From Anaerorhabdus furcosa (lineage in GTDB: Bacteria > Bacillota_I > Bacilli_A > Erysipelotrichales > Erysipelotrichaceae): a DNA stretch of 64,000 nucleotides. The notes under the pieces are model-generated. The model did not search any database. It saw only the letters and a program-made list of their open reading frames with translations, and had not been told where the DNA came from. Made by a program: the position numbers and the translations under genes. Within the stretch, counting starts at the first letter, position 1, and each line of letters opens with the position of its first letter. The stretch covers positions 62,001 through 126,000 of the forward strand of contig NZ_FUWY01000002.1 of the NCBI RefSeq assembly GCF_900167375.1, in the 5' to 3' direction. Shown piece by piece: positions 55,213-63,459 of the stretch.

Positions 55213-56370
55213 ATGAATTTTAAAAAACTAGTTAAAAGCGGTCTTGTTCTTGGATTAGCAGCTTCAATGGTTGCGTGTTCCTCTGAACCAGGCCAAACTG
55301 CAGGTAATGCAGGTGGAGGAACTGATACTGATGCAATTATCATTGGTGCAATCGGTCCTTACGAAGGTGACACTTCTGTTTATGGAATCGCTGTTAAAAA
55401 CGGAATAGATCTAGCAATTACTGAATTTAATGAGGCTGGGAATTCACTGCTGGGCAAGACTGTTAAGCTAGTGGCTTATGATTCTAAAGGTGATAACACC
55501 GAAGCAACAAATGCTTATAATAAATTAGTAGATAGTGATAAAGCAACTGCTATTGTTGGTGCTGTATTAAGTGGTGAATCTACTGCGATTGGTACTGCAT
55601 CTCAAGGTGTAGGAACTCCAATCTTATCTCCATCTGCAACTGCATTAGCATTTACAGAAACTGGACCAAACGTATTTAGAGGATGTTTCACAGATCCATA
55701 TCAAGCTAAAATGATGGGTGAATTTGCTTTTGATACATTAGGTGCAAAAACTGCAGCTGTTATCTATGATACAGGTGCTGATTATTCAGAAGGATTAATG
55801 GAAAACTTTAAAACTGCTTTTGAAGGCAAAGGTGGTCAAGTTGTTGATGTTGAAGGATATTCAACAGGAGATACAGATTTCAATACTCAATTAACTAAAA
55901 TTAAAGAATCAAATGTAGATGTTCTTTACATTCCTAATTATTATAAAGATATCGCATTAATTACTAAACAAGCTAGAGCATTAGGAATTGAAGCTCAATT
56001 CATCGGTGGTGATGGTTGGGATGGCGTATTAAGTGTTAGCGATGATCCAACTGTTTTAGAAGGTTCAGTATTTGTTAATCACTATTCACCAGATGATCCA
56101 GAAATTATTGCATGGGCTGAAGCTTACAAAGCTAAATATGGTGTAGATGCTACTGCATTCGCATACTTAGGTTATGATTGTGCAAAATTAATGCTTCAAG
56201 CAATTGAAGAAGCTGGTTCAACTGATCCACAAGCAATCGTTGATGCTTTAAATAATATTTCATTTGATGGAGTATTAGGACACTTAGAATTTGATGACAA
56301 TGGGGATCCAATCAAAGATTTAGCATTCATTACAATTAAAGATGGTAAATACACTTCTTATCAAAAATAG
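55213..56370 (+). CDS. livJ: Branched-chain amino acid ABC transporter, substrate-binding lipoprotein
   Basis: A 385-residue protein. Its signal peptide ends in a lipobox (V-A-C, Cys22). The rest is a type I periplasmic-binding fold of the Leu/Ile/Val-binding group: I-I-G-A-I-G-P-Y-E-G-D, then G-A-V-L-S-G-E-S-T and P-I-L-S-P-S-A-T. It captures branched-chain or related amino acids for the permease encoded next. Confidence 0.94.
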   Translation: MNFKKLVKSGLVLGLAASMVACSSEPGQTAGNAGGGTDTDAIIIGAIGPYEGDTSVYGIAVKNGIDLAITEFNEAGNSLLGKTVKLVAYDSKGDNTEATNAYNKLVDSDKATAIVGAVLSGESTAIGTASQGVGTPILSPSATALAFTETGPNVFRGCFTDPYQAKMMGEFAFDTLGAKTAAVIYDTGADYSEGLMENFKTAFEGKGGQVVDVEGYSTGDTDFNTQLTKIKESNVDVLYIPNYYKDIALITKQARALGIEAQFIGGDGWDGVLSVSDDPTVLEGSVFVNHYSPDDPEIIAWAEAYKAKYGVDATAFAYLGYDCAKLMLQAIEEAGSTDPQAIVDALNNISFDGVLGHLEFDDNGDPIKDLAFITIKDGKYTSYQK

Positions 56371-56389
56371 TGTTTAAAGAATAAGAATG

Positions 56390-56416
56390 GAGAACCGGAA
56401 GGTTCTCTTTTCTTTT
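56390..56416 (+). terminator. Intra-operon partial terminator
   Basis: GAGAACC-GGAA-GGTTCTC followed by TTTTCTTTT, between livJ and livH. Such sites let most transcripts stop after the binding protein, which is needed in excess. Confidence 0.8.
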
Positions 56417-56438
56417 CAATTATAGGGGAGGTACAAAA

Positions 56439-57323
56439 ATGAATATTTCTCAATTTTTTCTACAGTTAATCAATGGATTAAATATCGGAAGTATCTATGC
56501 GTTAGTAGCGCTAGGATATACCATGGTTTATGGGATTGCGAAATTGATTAACTTTGCACATGGCGAAATTATAATGGTTGGATCTTACACAGTTTTTGTG
56601 TGTACAACCTTGATGGGAATGCCAATTTGGTTATCAATTCCAGTTTCAATAATTGTCTGTGCAGGTTTAGGTATTTGTATTGAAAAGGTTGCCTACAAAC
56701 CTTTGCGTAATGCTTCACGTATCTATTTGTTAATTACTGCAATTGGGATATCATTCTTTTTGCAAAGTCTTTTCCAATTGATTTTTACATCCAATCCAAA
56801 ATCATTTCCTACAATCATTCAACTTCCGCCATTAACATTAGGTAGTTTTTCAATTAGTGCAAATTACTACTTAACTTTTGTTGTGTCCGTTATTTTGATG
56901 ATTGTTTTAGATCGATTTGTAAAATTAACTAAGACTGGTCGCGCTATGCGTGCTGTTAGTGAAGACCAAGGCGCTGCTCAGTTAATGGGTATCAATATCA
57001 ATAAAACAATATCCATCACCTTCGCAATTGGGTCGGCGTTAGCGGCAGTTGCGGGCATTTTATATAGTTCATCTTATCCACTTATTAATCCATTTATGGG
57101 TTCTACTTTAGGTATTAAAGCTTTCATTGCTGCTGTTGTTGGTGGTATTGGAATTATACCTGGGGCTGTTTTAGGTGGTTTTATTTTGGGTATTATTGAA
57201 AGCTTAACAAAAGCATACATTTCATCTCAAATGACAGATGCGATTGTATTTTTAGTTCTTATTGTTGTTCTTGTATTTAAACCTGCGGGTCTATTAGGCA
57301 AAAACCGCAAAGAGAAAGTGTAG
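56439..57323 (+). CDS. livH: Branched-chain amino acid ABC transporter permease 1
   Basis: A 294-residue permease with about eight spans. The family markers A-L-V-A-L-G-Y-T-M-V-Y-G and F-A-H-G-E are seen, along with the E-D-Q-G-A-A-Q-L-M-G-I coupling loop that contacts the ATPases. Start after GGGGAGG. Confidence 0.94.
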   Translation: MNISQFFLQLINGLNIGSIYALVALGYTMVYGIAKLINFAHGEIIMVGSYTVFVCTTLMGMPIWLSIPVSIIVCAGLGICIEKVAYKPLRNASRIYLLITAIGISFFLQSLFQLIFTSNPKSFPTIIQLPPLTLGSFSISANYYLTFVVSVILMIVLDRFVKLTKTGRAMRAVSEDQGAAQLMGININKTISITFAIGSALAAVAGILYSSSYPLINPFMGSTLGIKAFIAAVVGGIGIIPGAVLGGFILGIIESLTKAYISSQMTDAIVFLVLIVVLVFKPAGLLGKNRKEKV

Positions 57324-57332
57324 GAGGATAAT

Positions 57333-58304
57333 ATGAAAAAACTAAAAGAAAATAAGAAATTATTAATCCTAGCTACACTTCTAGGAATCATTGGTGTATT
57401 TGCAATTATTACAGTGTTAACTCAACAAGGAATTATTAATCGTTACTATTCAGGTATTTTATTATCAACATGTATTAATATTATTTTAGTAGTTAGTTTA
57501 AATCTAACAACAGGATTTTTAGGACAATTAACACTAGGTCATGCGGGATTTATGGCAGTAGGTGCATATGCTTCGGCATATTGTACAAAAGTTGTATTTG
57601 CTTCATTGCCTGCAATCGTTAGTTTCCCATTAGCACTTCTTGTTGGTGGTTTATTGGCATTAGTCTTTGGGGTGATTATTGGTGTACCAACACTTCGATT
57701 ACGTGGGGATTATTTAGCAATTATCACATTGGCATTTGGTGAAGTAATACGTACTATTTTATTAAACTTGTCATTTGTTGGTGGTGCAAAAGGGTACTCA
57801 GGAATTCCACGTTATTCAAACTTTATGTGGGCATATTTTCTAGCAGTAGCAACAGTTATTATCATTGTCATGCTTATCAAGTCGCGACATGGTCGTGCAA
57901 TCATCTCGGTAAGGGAAGATGAGATTGCAGCTGAAGCTAGTGGTATCAATACATCGTATTATAAGATTTTAGCATTTATCTTTGCAGCATTCTTTGCAGG
58001 TGTAGCAGGTGGATTATATGCACACTATATGGGTATTATTGAACCAAAAGCATTCACTTTTAATAAATCAATAGAAATTCTTGTTATGGTTGTACTAGGT
58101 GGTATGGGTAATATCAAGGGTGCAATTGTATCGGCAATTGTCTTGACAATACTTCCAGAATTATTAAGAAGTGTATCTAGCTATAGAACAATGATTTATG
58201 CACTTGTATTAATTATTATGATGTTAGCGAAAAATTCACCAGCATTTAAGGAGATAATCCGAAAAATTAAGAATAAAATCATAAAGAAGGAGGCACAGGA
58301 ATGA
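57333..58304 (+). CDS. livM: Branched-chain amino acid ABC transporter permease 2
   Basis: A 323-residue permease, slightly shorter than E. coli LivM. Markers: N-L-T-T-G-F-L-G-Q-L-T-L-G-H-A-G-F and R-E-D-E-I-A-A-E-A-S-G-I in the coupling loop. It overlaps livG by four bases. Confidence 0.94.
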   Translation: MKKLKENKKLLILATLLGIIGVFAIITVLTQQGIINRYYSGILLSTCINIILVVSLNLTTGFLGQLTLGHAGFMAVGAYASAYCTKVVFASLPAIVSFPLALLVGGLLALVFGVIIGVPTLRLRGDYLAIITLAFGEVIRTILLNLSFVGGAKGYSGIPRYSNFMWAYFLAVATVIIIVMLIKSRHGRAIISVREDEIAAEASGINTSYYKILAFIFAAFFAGVAGGLYAHYMGIIEPKAFTFNKSIEILVMVVLGGMGNIKGAIVSAIVLTILPELLRSVSSYRTMIYALVLIIMMLAKNSPAFKEIIRKIKNKIIKKEAQE

Positions 58305-59062
58305 GTACAGTACTTGAAGTTAAAGATTTAGGAATTAACTTTGGTGGATTGCGTGCCGTAGATGATTTCAATCTTGAAATTGAAGAGAATCAATTGTATG
58401 GTTTAATTGGACCTAATGGTGCAGGGAAGACAACGATTTTCAACTTGTTGACAGGTGTTTATGTACCAACGGATGGTGTGATTAAATTAAATGGTGTTAA
58501 ATTAAATCGAAAAGTACCAAGTGCAATTGCAAAACTTGGAATTGCTCGTACATTTCAAAATATTCGTTTATTTAGTGATTTATCAGTTATTGAAAATGTA
58601 AAAATTGGAATGCATAATCAAGTTCGTTATTCCTTGTTTCAAGGAATATTGAGAACACCAGCGTTTCATCATGATGAAGACTTCATCGAAAAAGAATCAA
58701 TGAAATTATTAGAAGTGTTCAAACTTCATTCTTATGCACATATTAAAGCTTCTAATTTACCATATGGTAAACAACGTGAGTTAGAGATTGCTAGAGCACT
58801 TGCAACTAATCCAAAACTATTACTTCTAGATGAACCTGCTGCTGGAATGAATCCACAAGAAACAAAAGAACTTATGGAAACTATTAAACATGTACGTGAT
58901 CAATTTAAGATCTCAATCTTATTAATTGAACATGATATGAAATTGGTTATGGGAATCTGTGAAAAGATTACAGTATTGAATTATGGAACTGTATTAGCTA
59001 GTGGAACACCTAGTGAAATTCAAAATAATAAACAAGTAATTAAGGCTTATTTAGGTGAATAA
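58301..59062 (+). CDS. livG: Branched-chain amino acid ABC transporter ATPase 1
   Basis: A 253-residue ATPase with Walker A GPNGAGKTT, Walker B ending L-D-E-P-A-A-G-M-N-P, and a signature variant L-P-Y-G-K-Q-R (LSGGQ-equivalent), as usual for LivG. Confidence 0.94.
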   Translation: MSTVLEVKDLGINFGGLRAVDDFNLEIEENQLYGLIGPNGAGKTTIFNLLTGVYVPTDGVIKLNGVKLNRKVPSAIAKLGIARTFQNIRLFSDLSVIENVKIGMHNQVRYSLFQGILRTPAFHHDEDFIEKESMKLLEVFKLHSYAHIKASNLPYGKQRELEIARALATNPKLLLLDEPAAGMNPQETKELMETIKHVRDQFKISILLIEHDMKLVMGICEKITVLNYGTVLASGTPSEIQNNKQVIKAYLGE

Positions 59063-59063
59063 T

Positions 59064-59768
59064 ATGTTGAAAATAGAAAATTTGAATGTTCGATATGGTG
59101 TTATCGAAGCGATAAAAGATGTTTCATTTGAAATAAAACAAGGGGAGATTGTGGCATTAATTGGTGCCAATGGTGCAGGAAAAACAACAATTTTACATGC
59201 AATCTCTGGTTTGTTGAAACCAGCAGGTGGTAAAATATTATTAGAAGATAAGGATATTACAAAAACTGGTGCAGATAAGATTGTAATGATGGGTTTAGCC
59301 CAAGTCCCTGAAAGACGTCGTGTATTTGCAGAACAAACAGTAGAAGAAAATTTAGAATTAGGTGCCTTCACACGTAAAGATAAAGAGGGTATAGCAAAAG
59401 ATTTAGAGATGATTTATACTCGTTTTCCTCGTTTAAAAGAGCGTAGAAAACAATTAGCGGGTACATTATCTGGTGGAGAGCAACAAATGTTGGCAATGGG
59501 TAGAGCGCTTATGGCAAAACCTAAAATCCTTTTATTGGATGAACCAAGTATGGGATTAGCCCCACTTCTGGTAAAAGAGATATTTTCAATCATTGAAGAT
59601 ATAAATAATCAAGGAACTACTGTTCTTTTAGTAGAACAAAATGCTAAAATGGCATTAGGAATAGCAGATCGTGCTTATGTACTTGAAACTGGTGAAATCG
59701 TTTTAACAGGAACTGGTGAAGAGTTAGCAAGCAGTGATGCGATTAAAAAAGCATATCTAGGAGGATAA
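59064..59768 (+). CDS. livF: Branched-chain amino acid ABC transporter ATPase 2
   Basis: The start at ATG 59064 is two bases after the livG stop; an in-frame GTG at 59055 overlaps it. The 234-residue ATPase has Walker A GANGAGKTT, signature LSGGEQQ and Walker B ending L-D-E-P-S-M-G-L-A-P. Confidence 0.94.
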   Translation: MLKIENLNVRYGVIEAIKDVSFEIKQGEIVALIGANGAGKTTILHAISGLLKPAGGKILLEDKDITKTGADKIVMMGLAQVPERRRVFAEQTVEENLELGAFTRKDKEGIAKDLEMIYTRFPRLKERRKQLAGTLSGGEQQMLAMGRALMAKPKILLLDEPSMGLAPLLVKEIFSIIEDINNQGTTVLLVEQNAKMALGIADRAYVLETGEIVLTGTGEELASSDAIKKAYLGG

Positions 59769-59772
59769 ACGC

Positions 59773-60423
59773 ATGTATGTAAAAGATAGGATGACTCATA
59801 ATCCATATTGCATTACAGTTGATACTGCAATTAGTAAAGCATTGGATATTATGGCTCAAAATGATTTCCATCGTATTCCTGTAGTTGCAGAAGGAAAACT
59901 TGTTGGGTTAATTACAGAAGGAACAATAACTGCAAATACACCAAGCCAAGCAACAAGTCTTTCTATTTATGAATTGAATTACTTACTCTCAAAGACAACA
60001 GTAAAGGATGTCATGATAAAAGATGTTCAAACAATTAATCCAGATGCTTTGTTAGAAGAAGCAGCTGTAAAAATGAGAAAAAATGATATTGGTTGTTTAC
60101 CTGTTGTAAAAGGTGATGAGATTGTAGGTATTATTACTCAAAATGATATTTTTGATGCTTTTGTAGATTTACTAGGCTATTATACTGGCGGAGCTCGTTA
60201 CGTATTGGAGATTGCTGAAGATCATCCAGGGATATTATCTAACATTACAGAATTATTCTTTGGTCAAAATGCAAATATTACAAATTTAGCTGTATATAGA
60301 AAACCTGAACACATTGATGTGGTAATACGTGCAAATAATGTTGATCATCATGTGATGGGTAAAATATTAAATGATGCTGGCTATAAAGTGGTTTCAACGA
60401 TTGAATCAAACGAAAATGACTAA
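59773..60423 (+). CDS. CBS-pair and ACT domain protein (AcuB-like)
   Basis: A 216-residue protein with two CBS domains (residues 5-60 and 75-130) and a C-terminal ACT domain (140-210). The layout equals AcuB. CBS pairs sense adenine nucleotides, ACT domains amino acids. Its place four bases behind livF in one operon with a branched-chain amino acid transporter suggests that it senses the imported amino acid and energy state; the output is unknown. Confidence 0.88.
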   Translation: MYVKDRMTHNPYCITVDTAISKALDIMAQNDFHRIPVVAEGKLVGLITEGTITANTPSQATSLSIYELNYLLSKTTVKDVMIKDVQTINPDALLEEAAVKMRKNDIGCLPVVKGDEIVGIITQNDIFDAFVDLLGYYTGGARYVLEIAEDHPGILSNITELFFGQNANITNLAVYRKPEHIDVVIRANNVDHHVMGKILNDAGYKVVSTIESNEND

Positions 60424-60428
60424 AATAT

Positions 60429-60456
60429 AAAGAGGGAATGGAAATTTCCTCTTTTA
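60429..60456 (+). terminator. Terminator of the liv operon
   Basis: AAAGAGG (60429-60435) pairs with CCTCTTT (60448-60454), with T residues next to the stem. Confidence 0.75.
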
Positions 60457-60486
60457 ATTGGTATAATTTAGCACGGAGGACTGTAT

Positions 60487-61173
60487 ATGAACTGGATGTT
60501 ATTTTTAATTTTATGTGCCATCTCATTGGGGAGTTATTTTTTATACTTTATTTTATTCCGTAATCAAATTGTTAAATTAACAGGATTACTTTATCAAGAC
60601 AATAATCCGGATGGATTCTTAGCGGAATTAAATAGTGTAATGAGTAAACTATTTTTTCCAAAGAAGATGCATGCTATGATGAAGATTGATGCTTATCTAA
60701 TGAAAGGTGATATCGAAAAGACAAAAGAATTATTTAATGATATTAATTCTTACAAAATTCGTCCAGGTGATGAATTTTACGTTAGACAAAAAGAAGTAGC
60801 TTTTTACATTGAATTAAATGATGAAGAAAGAGCAACTCAAGCATATCAACGTATGCGTGAACTTTATGATTCGTTTAAAAATAAATCAAGTTATGAAGCA
60901 GTCATGAAAGAAACTGAATATACATATGAAATCAATCTTAAGCATAGTGGAAAGTATTTAAATGAAATGCTTGATCTTGCGAAAAGCTCAGGTACTGATT
61001 TTACATCAGGTATTTATTACTATCGTGCAGCGAAGTGCTATTATTTCAAAAATGAAAGTCGTTTGTGTAAAGAAACACTTCTTAAAGCACAAGAGAAGCT
61101 TAAGGGTACATTCTATGAACAATTAATTAAGGATATCTTAGAGAAAGATATGAAATTAATACTGACAAAATAA
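60487..61173 (+). CDS. Membrane-anchored helical protein, unknown function
   Basis: A 228-residue protein with one N-terminal membrane span (residues 4-24), then an all-helical soluble domain with TPR-like spacing of aromatic and Ala residues (for example Y-Y-Y-R-A-A-K-C-Y-Y). No family recognised. A terminator overlaps the stop codon. Confidence 0.65.
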   Translation: MNWMLFLILCAISLGSYFLYFILFRNQIVKLTGLLYQDNNPDGFLAELNSVMSKLFFPKKMHAMMKIDAYLMKGDIEKTKELFNDINSYKIRPGDEFYVRQKEVAFYIELNDEERATQAYQRMRELYDSFKNKSSYEAVMKETEYTYEINLKHSGKYLNEMLDLAKSSGTDFTSGIYYYRAAKCYYFKNESRLCKETLLKAQEKLKGTFYEQLIKDILEKDMKLILTK

Positions 61174-61193
61174 AAGGCAGAAGTGCCTTTTTA
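61172..61193 (+). terminator. Terminator overlapping the stop of the helical protein
   Basis: AAAAGGCA-GAAG-TGCCTTTT with following T residues; the stem begins inside the stop codon TAA (61171-61173). Confidence 0.85.
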
Positions 61194-61245
61194 TTGTATT
61201 GAAAGAATTGTATATAAATAACTGGAATAGAAAGTGAGTGGTATC

Positions 61246-61674
61246 ATGGAAGATTTACTATTTTATGGAATTGATTTATTAGTTATTGTGATTATGTTTG
61301 GATTATTGAAAAACTCAAAGCCAGTAATAGTTAGAACAGATGCAGGATCTAGTAAATACATTACACTCATTTTGTGTGCTATTTCATTGTTTTTGATAAT
61401 AAGGGAGAAATCATTTTTCTATTTCATTCAAGGTTCAGTGGTCTTTATCGTTGGATTGTGTTATTTAAGGGTAAAAAGTGGATTTTCCAATGAAGGCATT
61501 GTGATTATGGGAAAACTTTATAAAAGACAAAATATAAGTGAGTTATTAATTGAAAATCAAAATAATGTTTTTCGAGTATCATTTAAATATGGTAGAAAAC
61601 CACACTATCTATATGTAAATTCAGGGGATATTAAAATAATAGAAACAGCAGTTAAAGAGTTTAATCATAAATAG
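61246..61674 (+). CDS. Small membrane protein, unknown function
   Basis: A 142-residue protein with membrane spans at about residues 4-20, 38-52 and 55-72, then a beta-rich C-terminal domain resembling a small PH-like or DUF fold. A GTG at 61234 is an alternative start. No family recognised. Confidence 0.6.
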   Translation: MEDLLFYGIDLLVIVIMFGLLKNSKPVIVRTDAGSSKYITLILCAISLFLIIREKSFFYFIQGSVVFIVGLCYLRVKSGFSNEGIVIMGKLYKRQNISELLIENQNNVFRVSFKYGRKPHYLYVNSGDIKIIETAVKEFNHK

Positions 61675-61706
61675 AAAATAACTATCATTTCTATGATAGT
61701 TATTTT
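61675..61706. terminator. Bidirectional terminator overlapping a stop codon
   Basis: AAAATAACTATCAT and its complement form a 14-bp stem; the stop of the minus-strand gene at 61700 lies inside it. Confidence 0.85.
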
Positions 61707-62995
61707 ATTTGATAAATCGTTCTTTCGGTTACTAAACTTTTTTCACGAGCCAATTCTTGATTTAGAAAACTTATATAACTTCCAGGGGTTACAATCCCAC
61801 TAGTTTTAATTAAGTCTAGCTCAGGAGTACGAATCAAATAATCCGCAAGTAATACACAATTGGTACTAAAAACAAAATAAGTTTTGAATTTTCCTGGTGT
61901 AAATTTATACATAGAAGCTTTACAGTTTTTGTAGACACGTGATGCATAATCAATATCTTGTGTTGGATCAACATGATTCTCGATATCGATTTGGGCTTTT
62001 GGTTTCCATTCAACAGTTCTATCAAGGAGTGCATCTAAACGTTTTTGTATAATTTCTTTCTGTGTGTCAGTTAATTTTATTTTATAACCGATTATTGTTT
62101 TTCCATCATGTTCTATTGCATTTTGAATAAATGAATTTCGATCAGAAATAATGAGTACACCATCACCTAAAGTACCAAACAATTCTCTGTTTTCTGGGTC
62201 GTGACAGCCATATGAATAAATTTTATCTTGCAAAGCGATATCAACATGGCCAAGTGATTCAGGTCCAGACTCTTTTAGGTAGATAAACACTTCTAAATCG
62301 GAAAGAGAATCATCATATGGATTTGTATCGAGTAACATTTTATTTTGTTTAACCATTTCTTTGATACTGAAGAAAAAATGTTGGGGTATTAGTGCAGCCA
62401 AAAGAACAGGTGCAGAAATTGTTAAATGTCTTCTTACTTTATTTTTTGTATTATCAGGCAATACATCTTTAATTGATTGGGAAGTTGAAATTAAGCCATA
62501 GAATATAAAATAGAGTCCTGCAAACAATGAAAGAATCCAAAGTTTATTTCTAGGAGAAAGAATCAAAGTTAGTGCAAAGATTAAATCAATTAAACTTTTA
62601 ATAAATACCCATGAAGCACCTCTTAAAGAATCTCTTCGGTAGACAATAAAATTGATAAAACCAATGATTGCGTTAATTAAAATCCACCAACCAATGACAA
62701 AGTGAACAAATCTAAAGAAGTTAATAGGAAATACAAAAATAAAAATTGCGAATCCAAAACTTGATAACATGGGAAAATAATCAATGATTGATTTAGTTTT
62801 TCTTCCTTTTATGAAATCCCAAAGTTGAGATAAACCCAAAAGTGTTAGTCCAATAACAGTAAGAACATAGAGTGCTATCCAAATGGACTCATAATTAATA
62901 AAAAATAAAATACCGATGCTTAAAAAGAATAGACTCACTATTATATTTTGTATTAATGGTATGACTTTGCTTTTATTCTTCATAAACCCTCGCAT
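61700..62995 (-). CDS. DUF308 (HdeD-like) membrane protein fused to a papain-like domain
   Basis: A 431-residue protein. Residues 10-180 hold six membrane spans of the HdeD/DUF308 type; residues 235-430 are soluble with G-H-V-D-I-A-L and F-S-T-N-C-V-L-L-A-D motifs, an order (His before Cys) seen in permuted papain-like enzymes. The protease reading is inference from those two motifs. Two ATGs (62995, 62983) are possible starts; the second has a GAGGG near it. Confidence 0.6.
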   Translation of the reverse strand: MRGFMKNKSKVIPLIQNIIVSLFFLSIGILFFINYESIWIALYVLTVIGLTLLGLSQLWDFIKGRKTKSIIDYFPMLSSFGFAIFIFVFPINFFRFVHFVIGWWILINAIIGFINFIVYRRDSLRGASWVFIKSLIDLIFALTLILSPRNKLWILSLFAGLYFIFYGLISTSQSIKDVLPDNTKNKVRRHLTISAPVLLAALIPQHFFFSIKEMVKQNKMLLDTNPYDDSLSDLEVFIYLKESGPESLGHVDIALQDKIYSYGCHDPENRELFGTLGDGVLIISDRNSFIQNAIEHDGKTIIGYKIKLTDTQKEIIQKRLDALLDRTVEWKPKAQIDIENHVDPTQDIDYASRVYKNCKASMYKFTPGKFKTYFVFSTNCVLLADYLIRTPELDLIKTSGIVTPGSYISFLNQELAREKSLVTERTIYQIK

Positions 62996-63076
62996 AATAA
63001 GTATTTTAATTCATTTATCCATAGAAATAAAGTAGTGCAAGTGATAAAATATAGAAAAGAACAGGAGATAGTGAAA

Positions 63077-63424
63077 ATGGCTGAAGTAAAACCGATCATA
63101 ACAATTGATGATATCGAAAAATTAGATGTACGTGTAGGTACAATTTTAAATGTAGAGGATGTTCCTCGTTCAACACGTATGGTAAAACTTACAGTAGATT
63201 TTGGTGAATTTACACGTAATATTCTTGTTGGGTTTAAACAAGAAAGAGAAGATCCAACAGAAGTTATTGGTAAACAAGCAGTATTTATTGTAAATCTAGG
63301 ACCTAAGAAAATTAGTGGTGAAGTATCAGAAGGAATGATTTTCGATATTGGATATCAAGATGGAATTAAACCAGTATTGGCAATTCCAGAATTCCCAGTT
63401 CCAAACGGATCAAGACTTGGGTAA
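63077..63424 (+). CDS. tRNA-binding OB-fold protein (CsaA/EMAP type)
   Basis: The start at ATG 63077 follows AGGAG; a longer frame has no such site. The 115-residue protein is a lone tRNA-binding domain: D-V-R-V-G-T-I-L, then the N-L-G-P-K-K-I-S-G-E-V-S-E-G-M block that binds RNA or proteins. Such free-standing domains are called CsaA or Arc1p-like; the ligand is unproven. Confidence 0.88.
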   Translation: MAEVKPIITIDDIEKLDVRVGTILNVEDVPRSTRMVKLTVDFGEFTRNILVGFKQEREDPTEVIGKQAVFIVNLGPKKISGEVSEGMIFDIGYQDGIKPVLAIPEFPVPNGSRLG

Positions 63425-63427
63425 AAT

Positions 63428-63459
63428 AAATGAATGAAGCGTTTAGGCTTCATTCATTT
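63428..63459. terminator. Bidirectional terminator overlapping the end of the AlaX-like gene
   Basis: AAATGAATGAAGC (63428-63440) pairs with its complement (63447-63459). The last codons and stop of the minus-strand gene lie inside the stem. Confidence 0.88.
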
